Notes under the pieces: generated by a model
Told to the model about the DNA's origin: nothing
Seen by the model: only the letters and a program-made list of their open reading frames with translations
Databases searched by the model: none
Made by a program: the position numbers and the translations under genes
In this document: one piece after another, positions 1 to 12,954 of the stretch
How the letters are laid out: each line of letters opens with the position of its first letter
How positions within the stretch are numbered: the first letter of the stretch is position 1
Assembly: GCA_037447655.1 (NCBI GenBank)
Contig: JBBHKE010002856.1
Span: forward strand, 661,565 to 725,564
Source: Zygnema cylindricum
Lineage: Eukaryota; Streptophyta; Zygnematophyceae; Zygnematales; Zygnemataceae
Direction of reading: 5' to 3'
DNA length: 64,000 nt

Positions 1-2700
1 GTAAAACAGGTTGTGTAACTGCAATCGCTCGCTCAAAATCTGACTTTGCTGACTGCAGATTAGTTCGCAATCTGCTAATTCTTGAATTCGATATAGCTGT
101 TGCTGACTTAAATGTTTGAACAGCAGAAAAAATATTGGTGCAAGAAAGATGATGTCGCATCTCCCAGGAACAATGTAGCAAGCAGACAAGCTAGTGACGT
201 TCTAATTCTCAGAGCAAGTTCTAATTCTTAGAGTAAGTTACAACTCTCAGAGTCAGTACTAATTCTTAGAGTAAGCAATACTCAGATACTCTAATACTTT
301 AATCCTCTTACTCTCAGAGTAAATAACGGACCAAACTTTGCTAATGCTGAATTGGTTCCTTGCAAGCCTGATAGGTGTACAAAAGAGCAAATGTGGTATT
401 TGATCCAAGTGGTAGGACCAGATTTCAGACCAAAAAATCCAAAGTCAACAAAAACGGTTGTGACAGGTCCCAAAAACTGGTTGTAAGTGTTTTAAAACGT
501 CGGGTAGTAAAATTCTTGCTTAACGGAAAAGCAAAACAGGAAAAATTAGGCACAAATAGAGGAAATCAACACATCAAACCGACTTAACTGTCATAGACAA
601 AACTTGTTCCTCGTACTGTTAAGGAGTGAATCTTGATCCACTCCTTGCTGAGCGAGTTTTAAAAAATGGTGAAGGATCTGAAATGTAAACCTGGACTAAC
701 TCCCTGAGAAATAACTTGTGTACAAAAAGAAAGTTTACAAATCTGAGAAATTTTATAGTTTCAGGTAACTTAAGGCCTTGCTCTCAGTAATGCAAAAAAA
801 ATGTTAAAATAAATACGACAATCTCAGAACTTCCAGATTGGCAATTTATAATCAATGCATAAATTGGACTGTATTGCTACAAAAATCTGGCAGCAATAAA
901 AAAAAACTCAGCTTAGAGTTGTTTTCAGAGAGGAAAGGAAACAGATTTAGGTCAATAAGAGAAGGAAATCGGTCACATACGTACTAACTGCAATATATTC
1001 GTCGTACAAGTCTTGTACAATAAATTCGTACATCCTACCTTATTCCTAAGATCTCCTTTTCTTAGCAACAGGAGAGCAGGAGTCAGGTAGCAGCCATCAT
1101 AATATTTAAATATTACAAACTCTTTTTCGGAGATGTGGCTGCTGTAGTCAGAAGGAAACCTATGTGGAAAAATAGTAAAATACGGATCTGTGATCTTTAA
1201 TTCTTTGGCCAAATATTTTGCCACAAAACTTGACCTTCCGGTAAAATGGCGGCTGTAAGGCTCCTTCAACTAGAGAGATCGTGACCGTTCATTTAGACAT
1301 GAATGATCGAGATTTCACTTTCTAGCTTTCTGCAGTATTTTTATATGACGGCCGTCATATGACTTTGCGGTACCTTAACGGCCAATAAAAAGAGCTTTCG
1401 AAATCAACCAAGGCGAAAGAAACGAAAACACTTGGAATGATCGTCGGACCTCCACGTGGCCACAATTAAATGGGTATGTACAACTATCTTTTAGGTCTTG
1501 CCTGAATTTTCACGGAACAGTTTTCGGGTATTCCTGTGTACGTGGAAGGTCCTTGCTGAACAAAATGCAACGTGGCATTCATCTACCAAAGGATCTCCAC
1601 AAATTTGGGACAAGATCACCAGTGATCTCCACAAAGAGGGAAGAAAATCCGGATCTCGACACGCGCCATGCTGGTCGGTCAGTGGACCAAAGGTACAAGG
1701 CTGAGATTAAATGTAGGAAGGACCCACCACGTATCAGGAATGAACATTGCAGGATACTCGCAAATTTGCAATGCTGTACGGTGGACTTGGGGTCTTTCGA
1801 GTCAATCGTATAATGCCCACAAACAAATTTAATTGCGCTTGATGATTAATAAGGAAAAGACTACTGACCAAGGCCCAATGGTAAACCGTTTCAGTCCAGG
1901 GGAACAAAAAAAGAAAGAGAAGGACTAAAGTGAAAAGAAGAAAGTGGGTGGAAGCAAACTGAAGGAAAAACGGTGCAAAGAAACTAGCACGTGAACAAAG
2001 GGCAAGCCAACATTGAAAGGAAAAGCAAGCTCAACAACAATACAAAAATAGCTAAAGCAAAACAAAAACAGTATAACCCAACCTCAACATAGCCAATGAA
2101 CTATTAAAAGCAGCTCTTTATTTTCCTTGGGGTTAGCGAAGCACACTAAGTTACGAAACACGTCTTCGATTCATACTAGCAATAACAAATCGTTATAGCT
2201 CCCACTTGCTCTAATGCTAAGGGAAAAAGCATAAGGGTTTTCAAGGAGCCTCCTCTTCAAATAATATTGTGATAGGATCGTTAACACAAGGTGTGCATAA
2301 ATTACACAGCTCACGAGGGAAAGCAAAATACCACATAAACATTCACCATATAATTACATAGGGGGTCAACCAATATCAATACATTAAATGGATTATTTTC
2401 TTCACCCTGACTCTCAAAACACTCCTTACTCGACATTTTGCTCGTAACAATTTTTCCTACAAACAAAATACTCACTACCTAGGTGAGAAGGAATACGAAC
2501 CATGGGACGTTCTGCACTACTTGTGACAAACATACAAACCCCAAACACAAAAATACAAGACAAATACGTCAACGCCTGCTAATACATGTTTCACCCGAAC
2601 ATAACGTGTGTTGGACGAGAGACTCGATACGAAGCACCACGCATGAATTAACTTACATACACTGACCAATCGTACAAATTGTTAAAACGTCATAGTGTTA
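1..2700. other. No gene recognised
   Basis: Only short ORFs without recognisable domains. It contains an imperfect repeat of CTAATTCTTAGAGTAAG-like units at about 200-330. The rest is AT-rich sequence with no visible RNA gene or protein homology. Confidence 0.5.
200..330 (+). repeat. Imperfect short tandem repeat
   Basis: Several degenerate units of the type CTAATTCTYAGAGTAAGT occur in succession, each roughly 20-30 bases apart. Confidence 0.5.
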
Positions 2701-3975
2701 TGTTGAAATTTATGTATTTTCTAGGTCTGTATTGGAAAAATAAATAGAGTAAGTCAGCAAAGGCAACCTGCTTCTCGCTCAACTCTCTCCGGTCCCCATA
2801 CTTGTTGCAGTCACTGAAGACCAGAGAGAGAGCTAGAGCCATGGCTGTCTAAAGAGGATAGGCTAATTCGTAGTTTGCACCAAAATGGTTGTGACGGTTC
2901 CAGGATTTGATCCTGGTACTTACATCCTCAAATAGACGTTAGCTTTAGCCTATAGCTTAGAGTAAACGGTGGTATGTGTAGGGTACAATAGGTATTTATA
3001 AGTGTACGAGAAGAGAGTTCTAACAAACTAACAAATAACCAAAAACTGCTCTAGACCAGATTTGAACCATGGTCTGTGGTTATATTTGTAGAGGTAAGCC
3101 TTAACCAATAAGGCGTTATCGAAACGATACACGTGACGGGTTTCATAAATACATAAACATTACCGCAACAGCTAATTAACAGCAGACTAACCAAAAGGAG
3201 CAATTTCTGCATGTACGCGAATCTGAACCGTGTAAAATATGTTTTGATCGGACGGCCGGCGTTATAGCCGCCACGCGAAGTGACCTTTTTGGCGGCATAC
3301 GGAGATAGCGTCACGCGGTGCCACGTGGCGCCACATTATTTGATACCGGAGAAGATGGGAGGAGGAACCATGGCTTCCGATTTGACACGTGTCACCTTGT
3401 AGACCTTGTCGTACAATGGTCGTACAATAAGTACATCGCCCATTGTACCTTCTTGTACTATATAGTGTTCCTATTGGACTAGGGTTTAGTAGTAGGTAGT
3501 CGTGAGTAGGCAGACCGAGACTTAGTAATATTTAGGTACCTCTCTCTCTAAGAGAGCTTGTAACTATAAAGGTCATCTTTGACCAGCCATAACTTAATGC
3601 TCGGGTGAGCAAATTCAGTGATTCTTTTTGCTGCGGACTCAGGGGAGTCCAAGCTACACAAGGGTGTAGTCGGTCAGAGTCTTTGCGTGCCAGGGTGGCA
3701 TTTATTCAGTGGGAAAGTCAAAGTGGGGAATACTGTCCAAAACACATATTGAAGCTTTGCATTTTGTGGTGGAACTGAGCACACAGAAGGTCTTCTCTTC
3801 ACAGGGGTGAAGGTATATTGGGGTTCTTATTGTCAAGGGATCATTTATTTAGATTTATATCAACTTGGAGTCGGCACTATCTAGATTAGCTTCTTTTGGA
3901 TCTGCGAATTCTGTGGGCAATGGAGCCCATAGAATTTCACACACGACTAACACGTTGTCACACAACATCTTAACA
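2701..3975 (-). mobile_element. Copia-like LTR with adjacent polypurine tract
   Basis: Starts TGTTGAAATT and ends CTTAACA, so it is bounded by TG...CA. Its reverse complement matches the LTR at 53561-54983 over several blocks, for example the stretch around 3860-3935 against 53825-53900 and 3540-3720 against 54050-54200. Immediately beyond 3975 is TTCCCCCTCTT, which on the minus strand is a purine tract directly before the LTR. That is how a 3' LTR joins its element body, so the polarity is minus. No pol domain is visible in the 1 kb beyond it, so this is a solo or truncated 3' LTR. A tRNA-like insertion interrupts it near 3000-3230. Confidence 0.75.
2990..3235 (-). mobile_element. Possible tRNA-derived SINE inside an LTR
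   Basis: On the minus strand, 3135-3060 carries an A-box-like TTGGTTAAGGC and, about 35 bases later, a B-box-like GGTTCAAATCT. This spacing is that of an internal RNA polymerase III promoter of a tRNA. The corresponding part of the sister LTRs near 50.9 and 54.7 kb lacks it, so it looks inserted. Boundaries are approximate and no target duplication was identified. Confidence 0.4.
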
Positions 3976-3986
3976 TTCCCCCTCTT

Positions 3987-5550
3987 GTTGTGATTATCAT
4001 GTCACTTGTCACACCAAACCTAACTTATGTCGCCCTCGAACAATCACATCAAAAATCGCAAACTTCGTCAAAATGTCTCTAGTTTCCCCGATTGTACGTA
4101 CATAACCAAAATTTAGCTCGTTAAACGTCACTAAATCCGCGAGAAAATGTCGCTAAATACAGAGGTGTTTTGTACACTTATGAAACACAATATTTTTTAC
4201 CAATCCTTACAATTCATATTGTTTTAGTAACAAGAGATCCATTTTGGATCTAAGAAGAGGAAAAGAAGCCCAACGCACCAAGGGAAATGTGATAAAGAGG
4301 ACAAATGCATGTAATCCCTCAAATAAACCTAAGTATGTTGATCATAGACGAGTAAGCGTTATCTACAGAGATTTACTCATGATGTTTCATAATCGAGACT
4401 ATCCCACCGTGCTACAAACGTGTAGACTCGTGAAGCAAAACATACAAGACATAAAATCCCCTAAGAGTTTATCGATGTACTACGAAGGGCACCAGGGAGA
4501 CCAAAGGATTGGGTAGGTCTGTTTAAAAGGAGGTAGTATGTTGCATAAACGATCCTCATTGCCACGATTCACTTGAGTGGGATGAAAAATGCAATGCAGA
4601 ATCGGGCATATGTAGTCGAAATGACTGTAAGGGAAATACAACATAATAGGAAAATCCCCTATATAAAAGGCTACATCCATCCTTAATTTAAACATCACGA
4701 GTGGACCACCTCCTACCTACATCACCACCTTAACAGGGTTTTACACGGGGTGCTCCTTTGGCGACAAATACTTTGTGGCGTCTTTGTCTTCGATATAGAC
4801 CTTGGAGACTTCGCCATTACTTGGGCCACCAACATATCTCAATCATTCGAACGAAATGCAATCTCTCGAGGTGCGTGCACAAATTTGGTATGCAAAACAG
4901 ATTGAATGCTTTACACATGGTAGGGAAAAACAAAGCCCACGTGATAAATGTTCAAAATTCCAAAGCGCTATGGGAGACGAGAAAATGACGGGTGGCACGT
5001 AGGGTGGAATCATTGGACATGCATCGCAAGGGATGTGGGAAAGCACGAAACACGTGAGAAGGACCTCTAAAGCTTTGTGAAACTTTGCCATCACTTTGGC
5101 CATGATGGATAGTGTTGTACACAACCACGAGGTATTACTTTGTCGAGACTTCTCAACTGCTCAACTAGAAGATTGCACCTCTTAACGTCATCATTTATTA
5201 ACTTATTATGCTTGAACTTGAATCATATGACATTTTAGAACACTTATCGACTATCATCTTTCATCCCTTTTTCAAATGTGTTTTCCAACGAATTCGAACA
5301 CTTGTTTGTTGTTTGTAAAAATATGGTTATGCTTCGAAACGGTACAGCTTTGTAGTAGAAGAGTGTCATTGAGCCGCTACAGTTTTGGTGCCTTAGGGTC
5401 TTTCAATCTTCGCTCCTCTCCGCTAACAATCTTATAGAGTTTGTCTGAAATCAACTATCCGTTGACATGCTTTTTCCGAACGACATAGTTAGTGGCATTA
5501 AGAACAATTTTTCCAAACTTTTGTTAGGTTTTATTATTATTAATCTCTTT
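3987..5550. other. Unresolved region, no confident gene
   Basis: Several ORFs of 70-90 codons overlap on both strands. One plus-strand ORF (4758-4988) ends AHVINVQNSKALWETRK, faintly like the gag region of copia elements (a CKTAKEIWDTL-like motif). It is short and unsupported by neighbours, so I call it only a possible retroelement remnant. Confidence 0.3.
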
Positions 5551-5564
5551 CTCAAAGTCGAGGT

Positions 5565-5756
5565 CTATTTTTCCCCTTTGTTCTTGCATTTGTATTTCCT
5601 TCTTCCTTTGGCGTCTTCATCACCACTTTCAAAACTATCATCGCTATAAGTGGGATCCAACTCTTCTTTAACTGCTTTTTTATAATTTTGTAATGTATCC
5701 TCAAGGTATGGCAACAAGTATTCAAACAGATCGCTAAAAGGATCATCCGAACTCAT
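5565..5756 (-). pseudogene. Short acidic ORF, possibly transposon-derived remnant
   Basis: A 63-codon ORF starting MSSDDPFSDLFEYLL, with an acidic stretch (SDDSFESGDEDAKG) and a basic end. The composition looks protein-like rather than random, but no domain is recognised. The stretch 5790-6340 just upstream on the same strand has a 160-codon open frame overlapped by other open frames, also unrecognised. It could be the decayed coding region of a DNA transposon. Confidence 0.25.
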
Positions 5757-6459
5757 GGCTCCTCCAAACTTCTCCTGTCCGACTGGGTCACTCGGCAGCC
5801 ATAGGTCTTAAATATTTATAAGGTACTTTCGTTTTTATTAACATTATTTCTTTTAGCAAATTTGAAGATGACATTAAAACTGAACATAGCGCATGGTCGA
5901 ATATCAATGACTTCACATTTTTATCTAGGCAGCCCAACAATGCGCCCACACATCTGACGCGACATACGACCGACCCTCCAATAGGAGAGAGAGGATATGT
6001 TTTCAGGGCGTAACATGAATCGCCGATTCGACCGTAGGGATGCGAAATTGCGAATCCCACAGGTGACGCATCGGCAAATAACATGCCAACGAAGAAAACA
6101 AACTTCGTTGATTGGTTCTGCAACTTGCAAAACAGAATCTGTCTGCAGCACTGCCGTACAGATTGCCGTAGGTCCAGAACGGTTGGCAGTCCGTGGTATA
6201 CGGAATCCTGCAGCCCGTCAACGACCAGCCAGCCATCAATCAATGGCCTGATTTTCACAAAGGGCGGCAATCACCCATTGGCCCAGCCTGCGCGAGTCTC
6301 TCTGGGAAGCCACCAGCTGTCCCACGTAGTCAATGCTGTGAGGTAGGAGTCTAGGGACGAATAATTTTTGAGCTTGATTTGAAATTTTGAACTACCAGCA
6401 AAAGGTTCACGCTTCCGTACATCCGACGGACAGAAATGCACCTAACACTCGGTCATCTT

Positions 6460-6991
6460 CACCGCGAATCGTTATTACTGTCAAAAACTCTAATTTGGGT
6501 TCTTAAGTTTTTTTTTTTTTTTTTCAAATAGGATACATGATTTTAATTTTTCCTTGACGTTAGTTAAGGTACTGTACCGTACAAAATAGCGTAAAGCCCG
6601 AAAGTACAATAAAATATAGATAGTGTGGTGTAAGGTAGATGTCAGACCGTACATAAATGTACCTTTTCAAGTGACAATTTACAAAAAATGAATTAAATCG
6701 GACGCGAAGGCAAAGGAACATGCGCTCAAAAAAAGGGGATTAGTATGACGCATAAATTAGTATGGCATGTACGGATATATTAAATTCGCGACGGCGTACG
6801 ATTTATAATATTTTGTAAGCATGCATACGTACGGAGAATATTCCATTTTTGCTGTTCCCAAATTAGCATAAACGCCGAAATTAGAATACACCTTTTTTTT
6901 TTTTAAATTCAAATTCTTAATTAGCATCAAGTACGTTAAATTTTCTTCAACACTATTTCAACTTTGACACTAATAACGATTCGCGGTGTAC
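6460..6991. mobile_element. MITE with GTACACCGCGAATCG-type terminal inverted repeats
   Basis: The left end reads CACCGCGAATCGTTATTA and the right end is its inverse, TAATAACGATTCGCGGTGTAC. The inside is AT-rich and non-coding. It belongs to the same terminal-repeat family as elements at 23.0, 33.5, 58.4 and 58.7 kb. Confidence 0.6.
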
Positions 6992-7436
6992 TAGGTCTTA
7001 TCGTAAATTTAAATGCGTACTGTATTATTTAGTGTGTTCTATGGGCAACGAATTCGTGCGTACTGAAATAATCCGTTGCAGGATGGGTGCCTCGTGTCAG
7101 CATTTCTCATGCTGAACTTATTATTCCGGGAAGTCAATCGAAAACTCTTCACACCTCATGTCACGTGGCATCATTCAACTGTCAGTCATTCGAGCAGCTC
7201 CGAAGTCCGTGCAAACGACAATCACGTCAAAACAACAGATCGCGTCATTCTTACGGAGCCACCGGATCAGCCAGCTCCGCAGGTAAGAATCCATAATAAA
7301 ATTTGATCGAATCCTCCATTGACTCTAAACTAAATTATTAGGATCACACGTGTGAATGAATCCGTACCTAATATGCCTGGTGTCAGAATCCTTTCAAACG
7401 AACGGCTGCCACGAATTCGGCCTTAACTGAGCAGCA

Positions 7437-8030
7437 ATGAAACGGAAGAACCCCCGGAAAAACAGAATAGACCGGCAGGATCTACCTAAGCAGATTGTAC
7501 ATAGACGACACACGAGCCTCGCCATTAATGTACGTCTGGCGTGTAGCGACTTGTGTCGGCTCAAGGTTTGTGACTCTGACGTGGCATTAGACCGTCGGTT
7601 TCCGAAAGTACAGCTTTCTAGTGGAGCTAAATGGAGAGTACATGCGCACGTCCCCTTTAGCGTTATGATTGGTTCCGTACATTATGAGTGGCGAAAACGA
7701 TCGGGGTGCGGGAGTTCATGGGGGGGGACGTCGGTCTATGTTGCCGTGCTTGCGGTAACGCCTTTTCGCTACCTGATGAGAATAGGGGATTTTCTCTGTT
7801 TTCATATTTTTTTAGTGCGTTATAATTTTGTTGCTCAAAACTTGTTCTTCAACACCATCTCGAAGACTTCGCTTCATCTCCAAGTCGCCGGGTTTTGCTT
7901 GTCGAGCGAGACGAGGATGTGTTTTTGTACTTTACTGGGACTTATGGGGGTGACAACATTAGCACAGGTTTTCGTACCCATGGGGGGGTTTAAGGCAGTT
8001 GCATCGGCTTCGATCAACATATTGGGGTAG
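7437..8030 (+). CDS. Unrecognised 197-codon ORF
   Basis: Open reading frame starting MKRKNPRKNRIDRQ with a basic N-terminus and hydrophobic C-terminal half (VTTLAQVFVPMGG). No domain is recognised, no introns are evident and no coding neighbours support it. It may be a chance ORF in transposon-derived sequence. Confidence 0.15.
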   Translation: MKRKNPRKNRIDRQDLPKQIVHRRHTSLAINVRLACSDLCRLKVCDSDVALDRRFPKVQLSSGAKWRVHAHVPFSVMIGSVHYEWRKRSGCGSSWGGTSVYVAVLAVTPFRYLMRIGDFLCFHIFLVRYNFVAQNLFFNTISKTSLHLQVAGFCLSSETRMCFCTLLGLMGVTTLAQVFVPMGGFKAVASASINILG

Positions 8031-11000
8031 TGTGAAGTGTAAGCATTCTTCTAATGTTGTTGTGAGAATATTGCGAGTTTGATTCTCGATGTCATCCCAA
8101 ATAGTTTGTGCAAAAATTCAAGAGCTTCCCACTATCTCTTAAATATGGTCACAGTCTATAGTGGTTGGTGTCGAGCCCTCAAATTAAGATATTTTTGGAT
8201 TTCACCTCTCTAAAGTCCCACTGCACATCATGTTCCTCTCTTGTTTGGATTGGTCATACGCACTGATGGAACACAACGTAGCTCAACTTCAATTACAACC
8301 CCCAAGCAATTTCTCTCGTCGAGAGTCGCAATGGCTCTTCAATGCCATAGTTGAGAATTCTCATTCGAACTTGTTCGTGTAACCTTATGTGCACATAATA
8401 TAGGAAAATCGAGTTTGGTAGTTAAAAGTTAACTGATAAAAATATCATAATCGTACAGAGTTAAGTAGCACAGTAAGGTACTAAGCATGAATTGCAAAGG
8501 GATTAGCTTATCAATAGGTGGGCACTCCGAACTAACTTTATTAGAGGGGTAAACAAAGCTTCAGTTTTCACTTTACTCAAGGGGTCACTCACTTAGTGAA
8601 ACTATGGCGAGCCCCTGGAGAGATTACAGCGAGCCCTTAAAGAGATTACAACACATTGTCGAAGAGAAAAATGTTTGTAACTCAAACTTTAATAAACTTC
8701 AATTTCATATATTCTTGATTTTTATCAACACGGTGTAACAATGTCAGTGGGATTGGCAATTTTTTAAATTGCTCACTCGTTATTCTAACACCTTATTTGC
8801 GATAATGTTTTTTTGAGCAACTAACCAATCCTCTTTTGACACCTCCTATACTTATGCTATCGTTACCACTTAAGCTCATGATGTAATGTGCTCCCCAATC
8901 CTTTTTATGCATCTCTTTAATTTTCACTTTGTTGTTGTGGGTCGTCAAGTAAGGTGACCACGATGTCAATTATGCACCGTTCGAATTCACTCCATTTAAC
9001 AAACACATCATGTTGCGACGCACAAGCCGGATCCATGATCCAAGTAGCACATAAAATAAAATTGTATTTCAAAGTGACACTTTCTTTGCAAAAAATGAAA
9101 AACGCCAATTCACACTGCACCTTAATTTTTCTTTCAAAATAGAAGAAGTTGATCCAATAAAATTAAGAGGCCCAAGAATATAACATTTTCAAAGTCGCAA
9201 ACACTATAGTTATTCGAAAACAGACAAAACCTCCAACATCTACATGGTAGAGAGTTAGGGTATTTTCGCATGTAACCAAAACTTAGTCTTGCTACTGTGT
9301 TTTTTAGCGAAGATTCTCCAGATTTCAAAGCATTCGGATGTAAACGCAAATAACTTGTCACTTAAAAAAGTGACTTACGTAGACGTGTACGAAGAATTGT
9401 GACATATGAAGTGGTATATAAAACGAGGTGAAATTCCACTCACCTTCAATTTGAGGCGTTTCTCCGCACGCTGTACAACTTTTGTGACTTCACAATGCCC
9501 GTACGCCACATTGTCGACGTGTCGAAACCCCAAAATACCTTTCGCTGTCGCACAAAATTTGCGGTTTCGTTTTGAGTCTTCCCACTTGCCGACAGGTGGC
9601 CAATATTTTTCATACGCCGTATGTGTGAAGACACGTGCTTTTGAGAGAGACGGCCCTTGTACGGAAATCAGCGCACGCAAAACAATACGCACAGGCTGTA
9701 AACGTGCAGTGTGTTTTTTTTTGTACTCCGCGCACAAAAATTGTAAAAAAACTTTATACACGTGCGAAAGTGTCTGCCTATTCGCTCACCGAATTGGACT
9801 TTATTTCAAATTACCTCGCGAGGTGATTTGATGTAAAGTTTGAACGTGTTGAAAGGACGCGAAAGTGGGTCGAAATGCGCTAAACGACAAATTGTATCGC
9901 GATAGACGACAAATTACTGTACGTATAAAGTTTCAGGGTAACGCAACCTGTACATTGGTAATTTATATTTTTTGGCACGGTTGCTGATTTTCCCTTTTTT
10001 TTCTAAGTTATGGAGGAAAATGACAGAAAATAACTGTAACTTTAGCACATGGGAAAATACCCTTAATCGACACCAATAGTTTTAGCATACAACAAACCTT
10101 TAAAAAAATAAGCAAGAAAATTGTAAAAAAGTTCCAAGTGTGAAGCAGCTGAACCTACCGTACCGTCATTAAAACCTCCAGGAACGTCTCAAACCCTTCC
10201 AATAGACATTCCGTACCTCGTACAACCAGTTTGGGTTTAACTATTCAGTTCAGCACTGTACTGCACCAGGATGGTCCGATTTGAAGGATACTTGTTTCGT
10301 TTTTCGTTGAATAGGTGAGTTGGCCAAAACGACATGAGTACCGTACTCGTGACACTCGATGACCATAAGGTGTCCACCTAGAAGCATTTCATCAAGTACA
10401 ATTATTGACTGTACGGCACAAACTGCCAAAAATGACGCATAATGACGTATCTTCCACAGTCATCATTCTGTTGGGGCTACCCGAAAACAAACTTTGAAAT
10501 ACTCGTAAAGTACCGTACATATTCGTACAAATTGATACAATACCGTACATTACCGTACCATACAGTACCCTACCTTACTGCAATTTACCATACTGCATCC
10601 TGAATGCCTATTGGTTGATGAATTCGTGGCTGAAAATCGAAATCGCCTATCTCCCCCCTTGACTTGAGACGCTCCCCTGACGAGCACGTGTCCTATTTTG
10701 ATTGTTAGAGAGTGACGTCACAGCCTAGTCATCGAAACTTGGCCGCAACCTAGCGTCAGCATGCATGTAAGGATCTCCGGCAAATCCCGCGGACCAATAA
10801 GAGCTCAGTTTGTTCTCCGTCTGCCAGCGTCGCATAAAGTAACCGCAAGCTTTCACGCTATTTTGGATTCTAGCGGTCGGGATACTGTACGAACTAATTT
10901 GTCTTTTTTCTTTTTTTCCCGTATTCCTATGCGTCAAGATTTGGAAATTGGGCGAAATCCTGACAGGTCAGTGTACCAAACTAACGTGCATGAAGTTATT

Positions 11001-11365
11001 TTGTCTTTATCTGGACAATTTTTGGCGTATGTGATCGACTTCCATTATGAGGTCGAAGCTGGTTACCGTGTCGTACTGTACGAACTGTACCAAAAATGCC
11101 ACGGCTGATTGCGCTGGCAGCCAGCGCGCCCGTGAAAGTACGGAAAGGCTTATCTGGACGGGAAAGATTCGGTAGGGAAAGAGTACAAAAAGTACATCTT
11201 GAACAGTAAAAATAACACCGAACTGGATACATGGAAACGCTGGCAAGGTCTATAAATACATTTTTTTTTTGTTTTTTTCCGGAGAAGCGAACCAGCTTGT
11301 CAGTTCGACGATTGTCTCGGCAGCCGCTTTTGTTTTAGTTTTTCTTTTTTTTCTCGTTTTTTCTT

Positions 11366-11398
<33 letters not shown>

Positions 11399-11660
11399 CG
11401 TTGGTTTTTTGTTTTGTTTCCTTCGCCAACCAGTCTCCCACTGGGTGGTTTGTTGCTACCCTAACCTACTGCAGGCTGGAACGCTCACCGAATGTCGTGT
11501 GCCACACGCGGTGTGGACGGTTGAGCACGGCCACCAAGGTGTTAAGGTGTCACTCACCCGAAAGGGTCCGGGCGTCCACGAACGACAACGGAATTTTCAA
11601 CCCAAGTCCTCAAGTCCTCTTCCCCAGGTCCCCTTCCCTGTGTGCAGTATTGGTCGACTA
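8031..11660. other. No confident gene; rich in GTAC-containing words
   Basis: Overlapping ORFs at 9375-9830 (128 and 141 codons on opposite strands) have no recognisable domains. Around 10500-10620 the words TACCGTAC, CCGTACATT and similar recur densely. No RNA gene is visible. Confidence 0.4.
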
Positions 11661-11663
11661 ATA

Positions 11664-12195
11664 TGACGCCAAATTGGGCGGCAAAGATTGTAGGCGATCG
11701 CCACAGAAGGAAAAAAAAAGAAATCGTTCGAAAGTGGTAGAGCCGATTATGGAAGAACGACGAAACGGATGGAGCTGATTTGCCGGTTATTATAAAGGGT
11801 TCTGAAAAGAGATATATTTTTATAGTAATTGCACGCCAAATTTGGTGCAGGATACACGAAAAACAAGGAAAGATGACAAAAATCTTTAGTGGAAAGCCAT
11901 GGCCGAAACTTGTAGAAAGCTGTCGGCGAAAAAGCACGAGCTGATTTAAACGGATGATGTCAAGAAGTCTAGAAATCCTGATGGTGGGGTAAAGGAGCGC
12001 CAAATTGGGCGGCAAAGGTGGGAGGAGATTGCCACGAAAAGAAAAAAGGAAATCGGCTGAAAATAACAGAGTTGATTATGGAAAAGCGAGATAATGGATG
12101 GAGTTTATTTGACCGTTAATAGAAAGATTTTGAAAAAAGCTTTCGTTAGAGTACCTGCACGCCAAATTTGGCGCCGGATACACGAAGAAAAAGGC
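11664..12195 (+). repeat. Diverged 331-bp tandem duplication
   Basis: GCCAAATTGGGCGGCAAAG occurs at 11668 and again at 11999, followed by about 190 bases that align: matching GATTATGGAA, CGGATGGAG/ATGGATGGAG and GCACGCCAAATTTGG segments, in the same order. No coding sequence is evident. Each copy contains the near-palindrome GCCAAATTTGG. Confidence 0.75.
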
Positions 12196-12289
12196 AAAAA
12201 ATTGTAACAGGAAGCGTGTAGCAATGTTACCTTTACGTTTCTGACAACTTTCGGAATACTTTATTTATGGTTTGTCGCGTACGCTTTTT

Positions 12290-12310
12290 TCTCCCCCTTT
12301 TTTTTTTCTT

Positions 12311-12367
<57 letters not shown>

Positions 12368-12620
12368 CTCTCTCTCGAGTAAGTCAATTTCTTTTCCTTT
12401 TTCTCCTTGATTTTCCTTTCCGTTTTTTTTTCGTTATTTCTTTCTTTCTTTCGTTCCTCCCCCCCCTTTTTTTTTCCTATTTTTTTTAAATTTTTTTCCT
12501 GTTTTTTTTTTAATTTTTTTAATTTTTTTCCTGTTTTCTTATTTTTTTTTTCCTGTTTTTTTTTTTTTTTTTTTCCTGTTTTTTTTTTTTTTCCTGTTTT
12601 TTATTGTTTCTGGGGTTTTT
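12290..12620 (+). repeat. Poly-T rich tract
   Basis: Includes an almost unbroken run of T from about 12312 to 12365 followed by many T8-T16 runs separated by CCTG. Simple sequence; the apparent ORFs here are Phe-rich artefacts. Confidence 0.9.
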
Positions 12621-12954
12621 TTTTTTTTTTTTCTAATGGATCCGTCTCATGTTACCCAAAATTTAAAGGGGAATTAATTATACCCATTTTTAATTCCTCG
12701 AATTATATCAAATTTTGAAGTTTAAGATCCAATTTAAACTTTTTTTTTTTTCCCCTCTTCTCGATTTTTTTTTTTTTTTCTTTTAATAGAACAAAAAACA
12801 TATTCGAAATCACATAAAAGGTCTTTAATCTCAATTTATTCATTTTTTCAAAACTTAATATTTTTTCCTTTTTTTTTTTTTTTTTCTCTTCCCTTGCAAT
12901 ATTTTTGAAAAATCTTTTCAATTCCTTATTTGGTTTTTTATTTTTCCTCTTTAT

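Noticed and set aside
3051-3140. Functional tRNA gene
   Set aside because: The A- and B-box-like motifs are present on the minus strand, but no closed acceptor stem is visible; more likely a SINE head.
5788-6270. 160-codon minus-strand ORF
   Set aside because: Other open frames overlap it on both strands and no motif is recognised. GC-richer local composition explains the lack of stops.
9375-9831. Overlapping 128- and 141-codon ORFs on opposite strands
   Set aside because: No recognisable domain, no splice context, and mutually overlapping frames; most likely chance.
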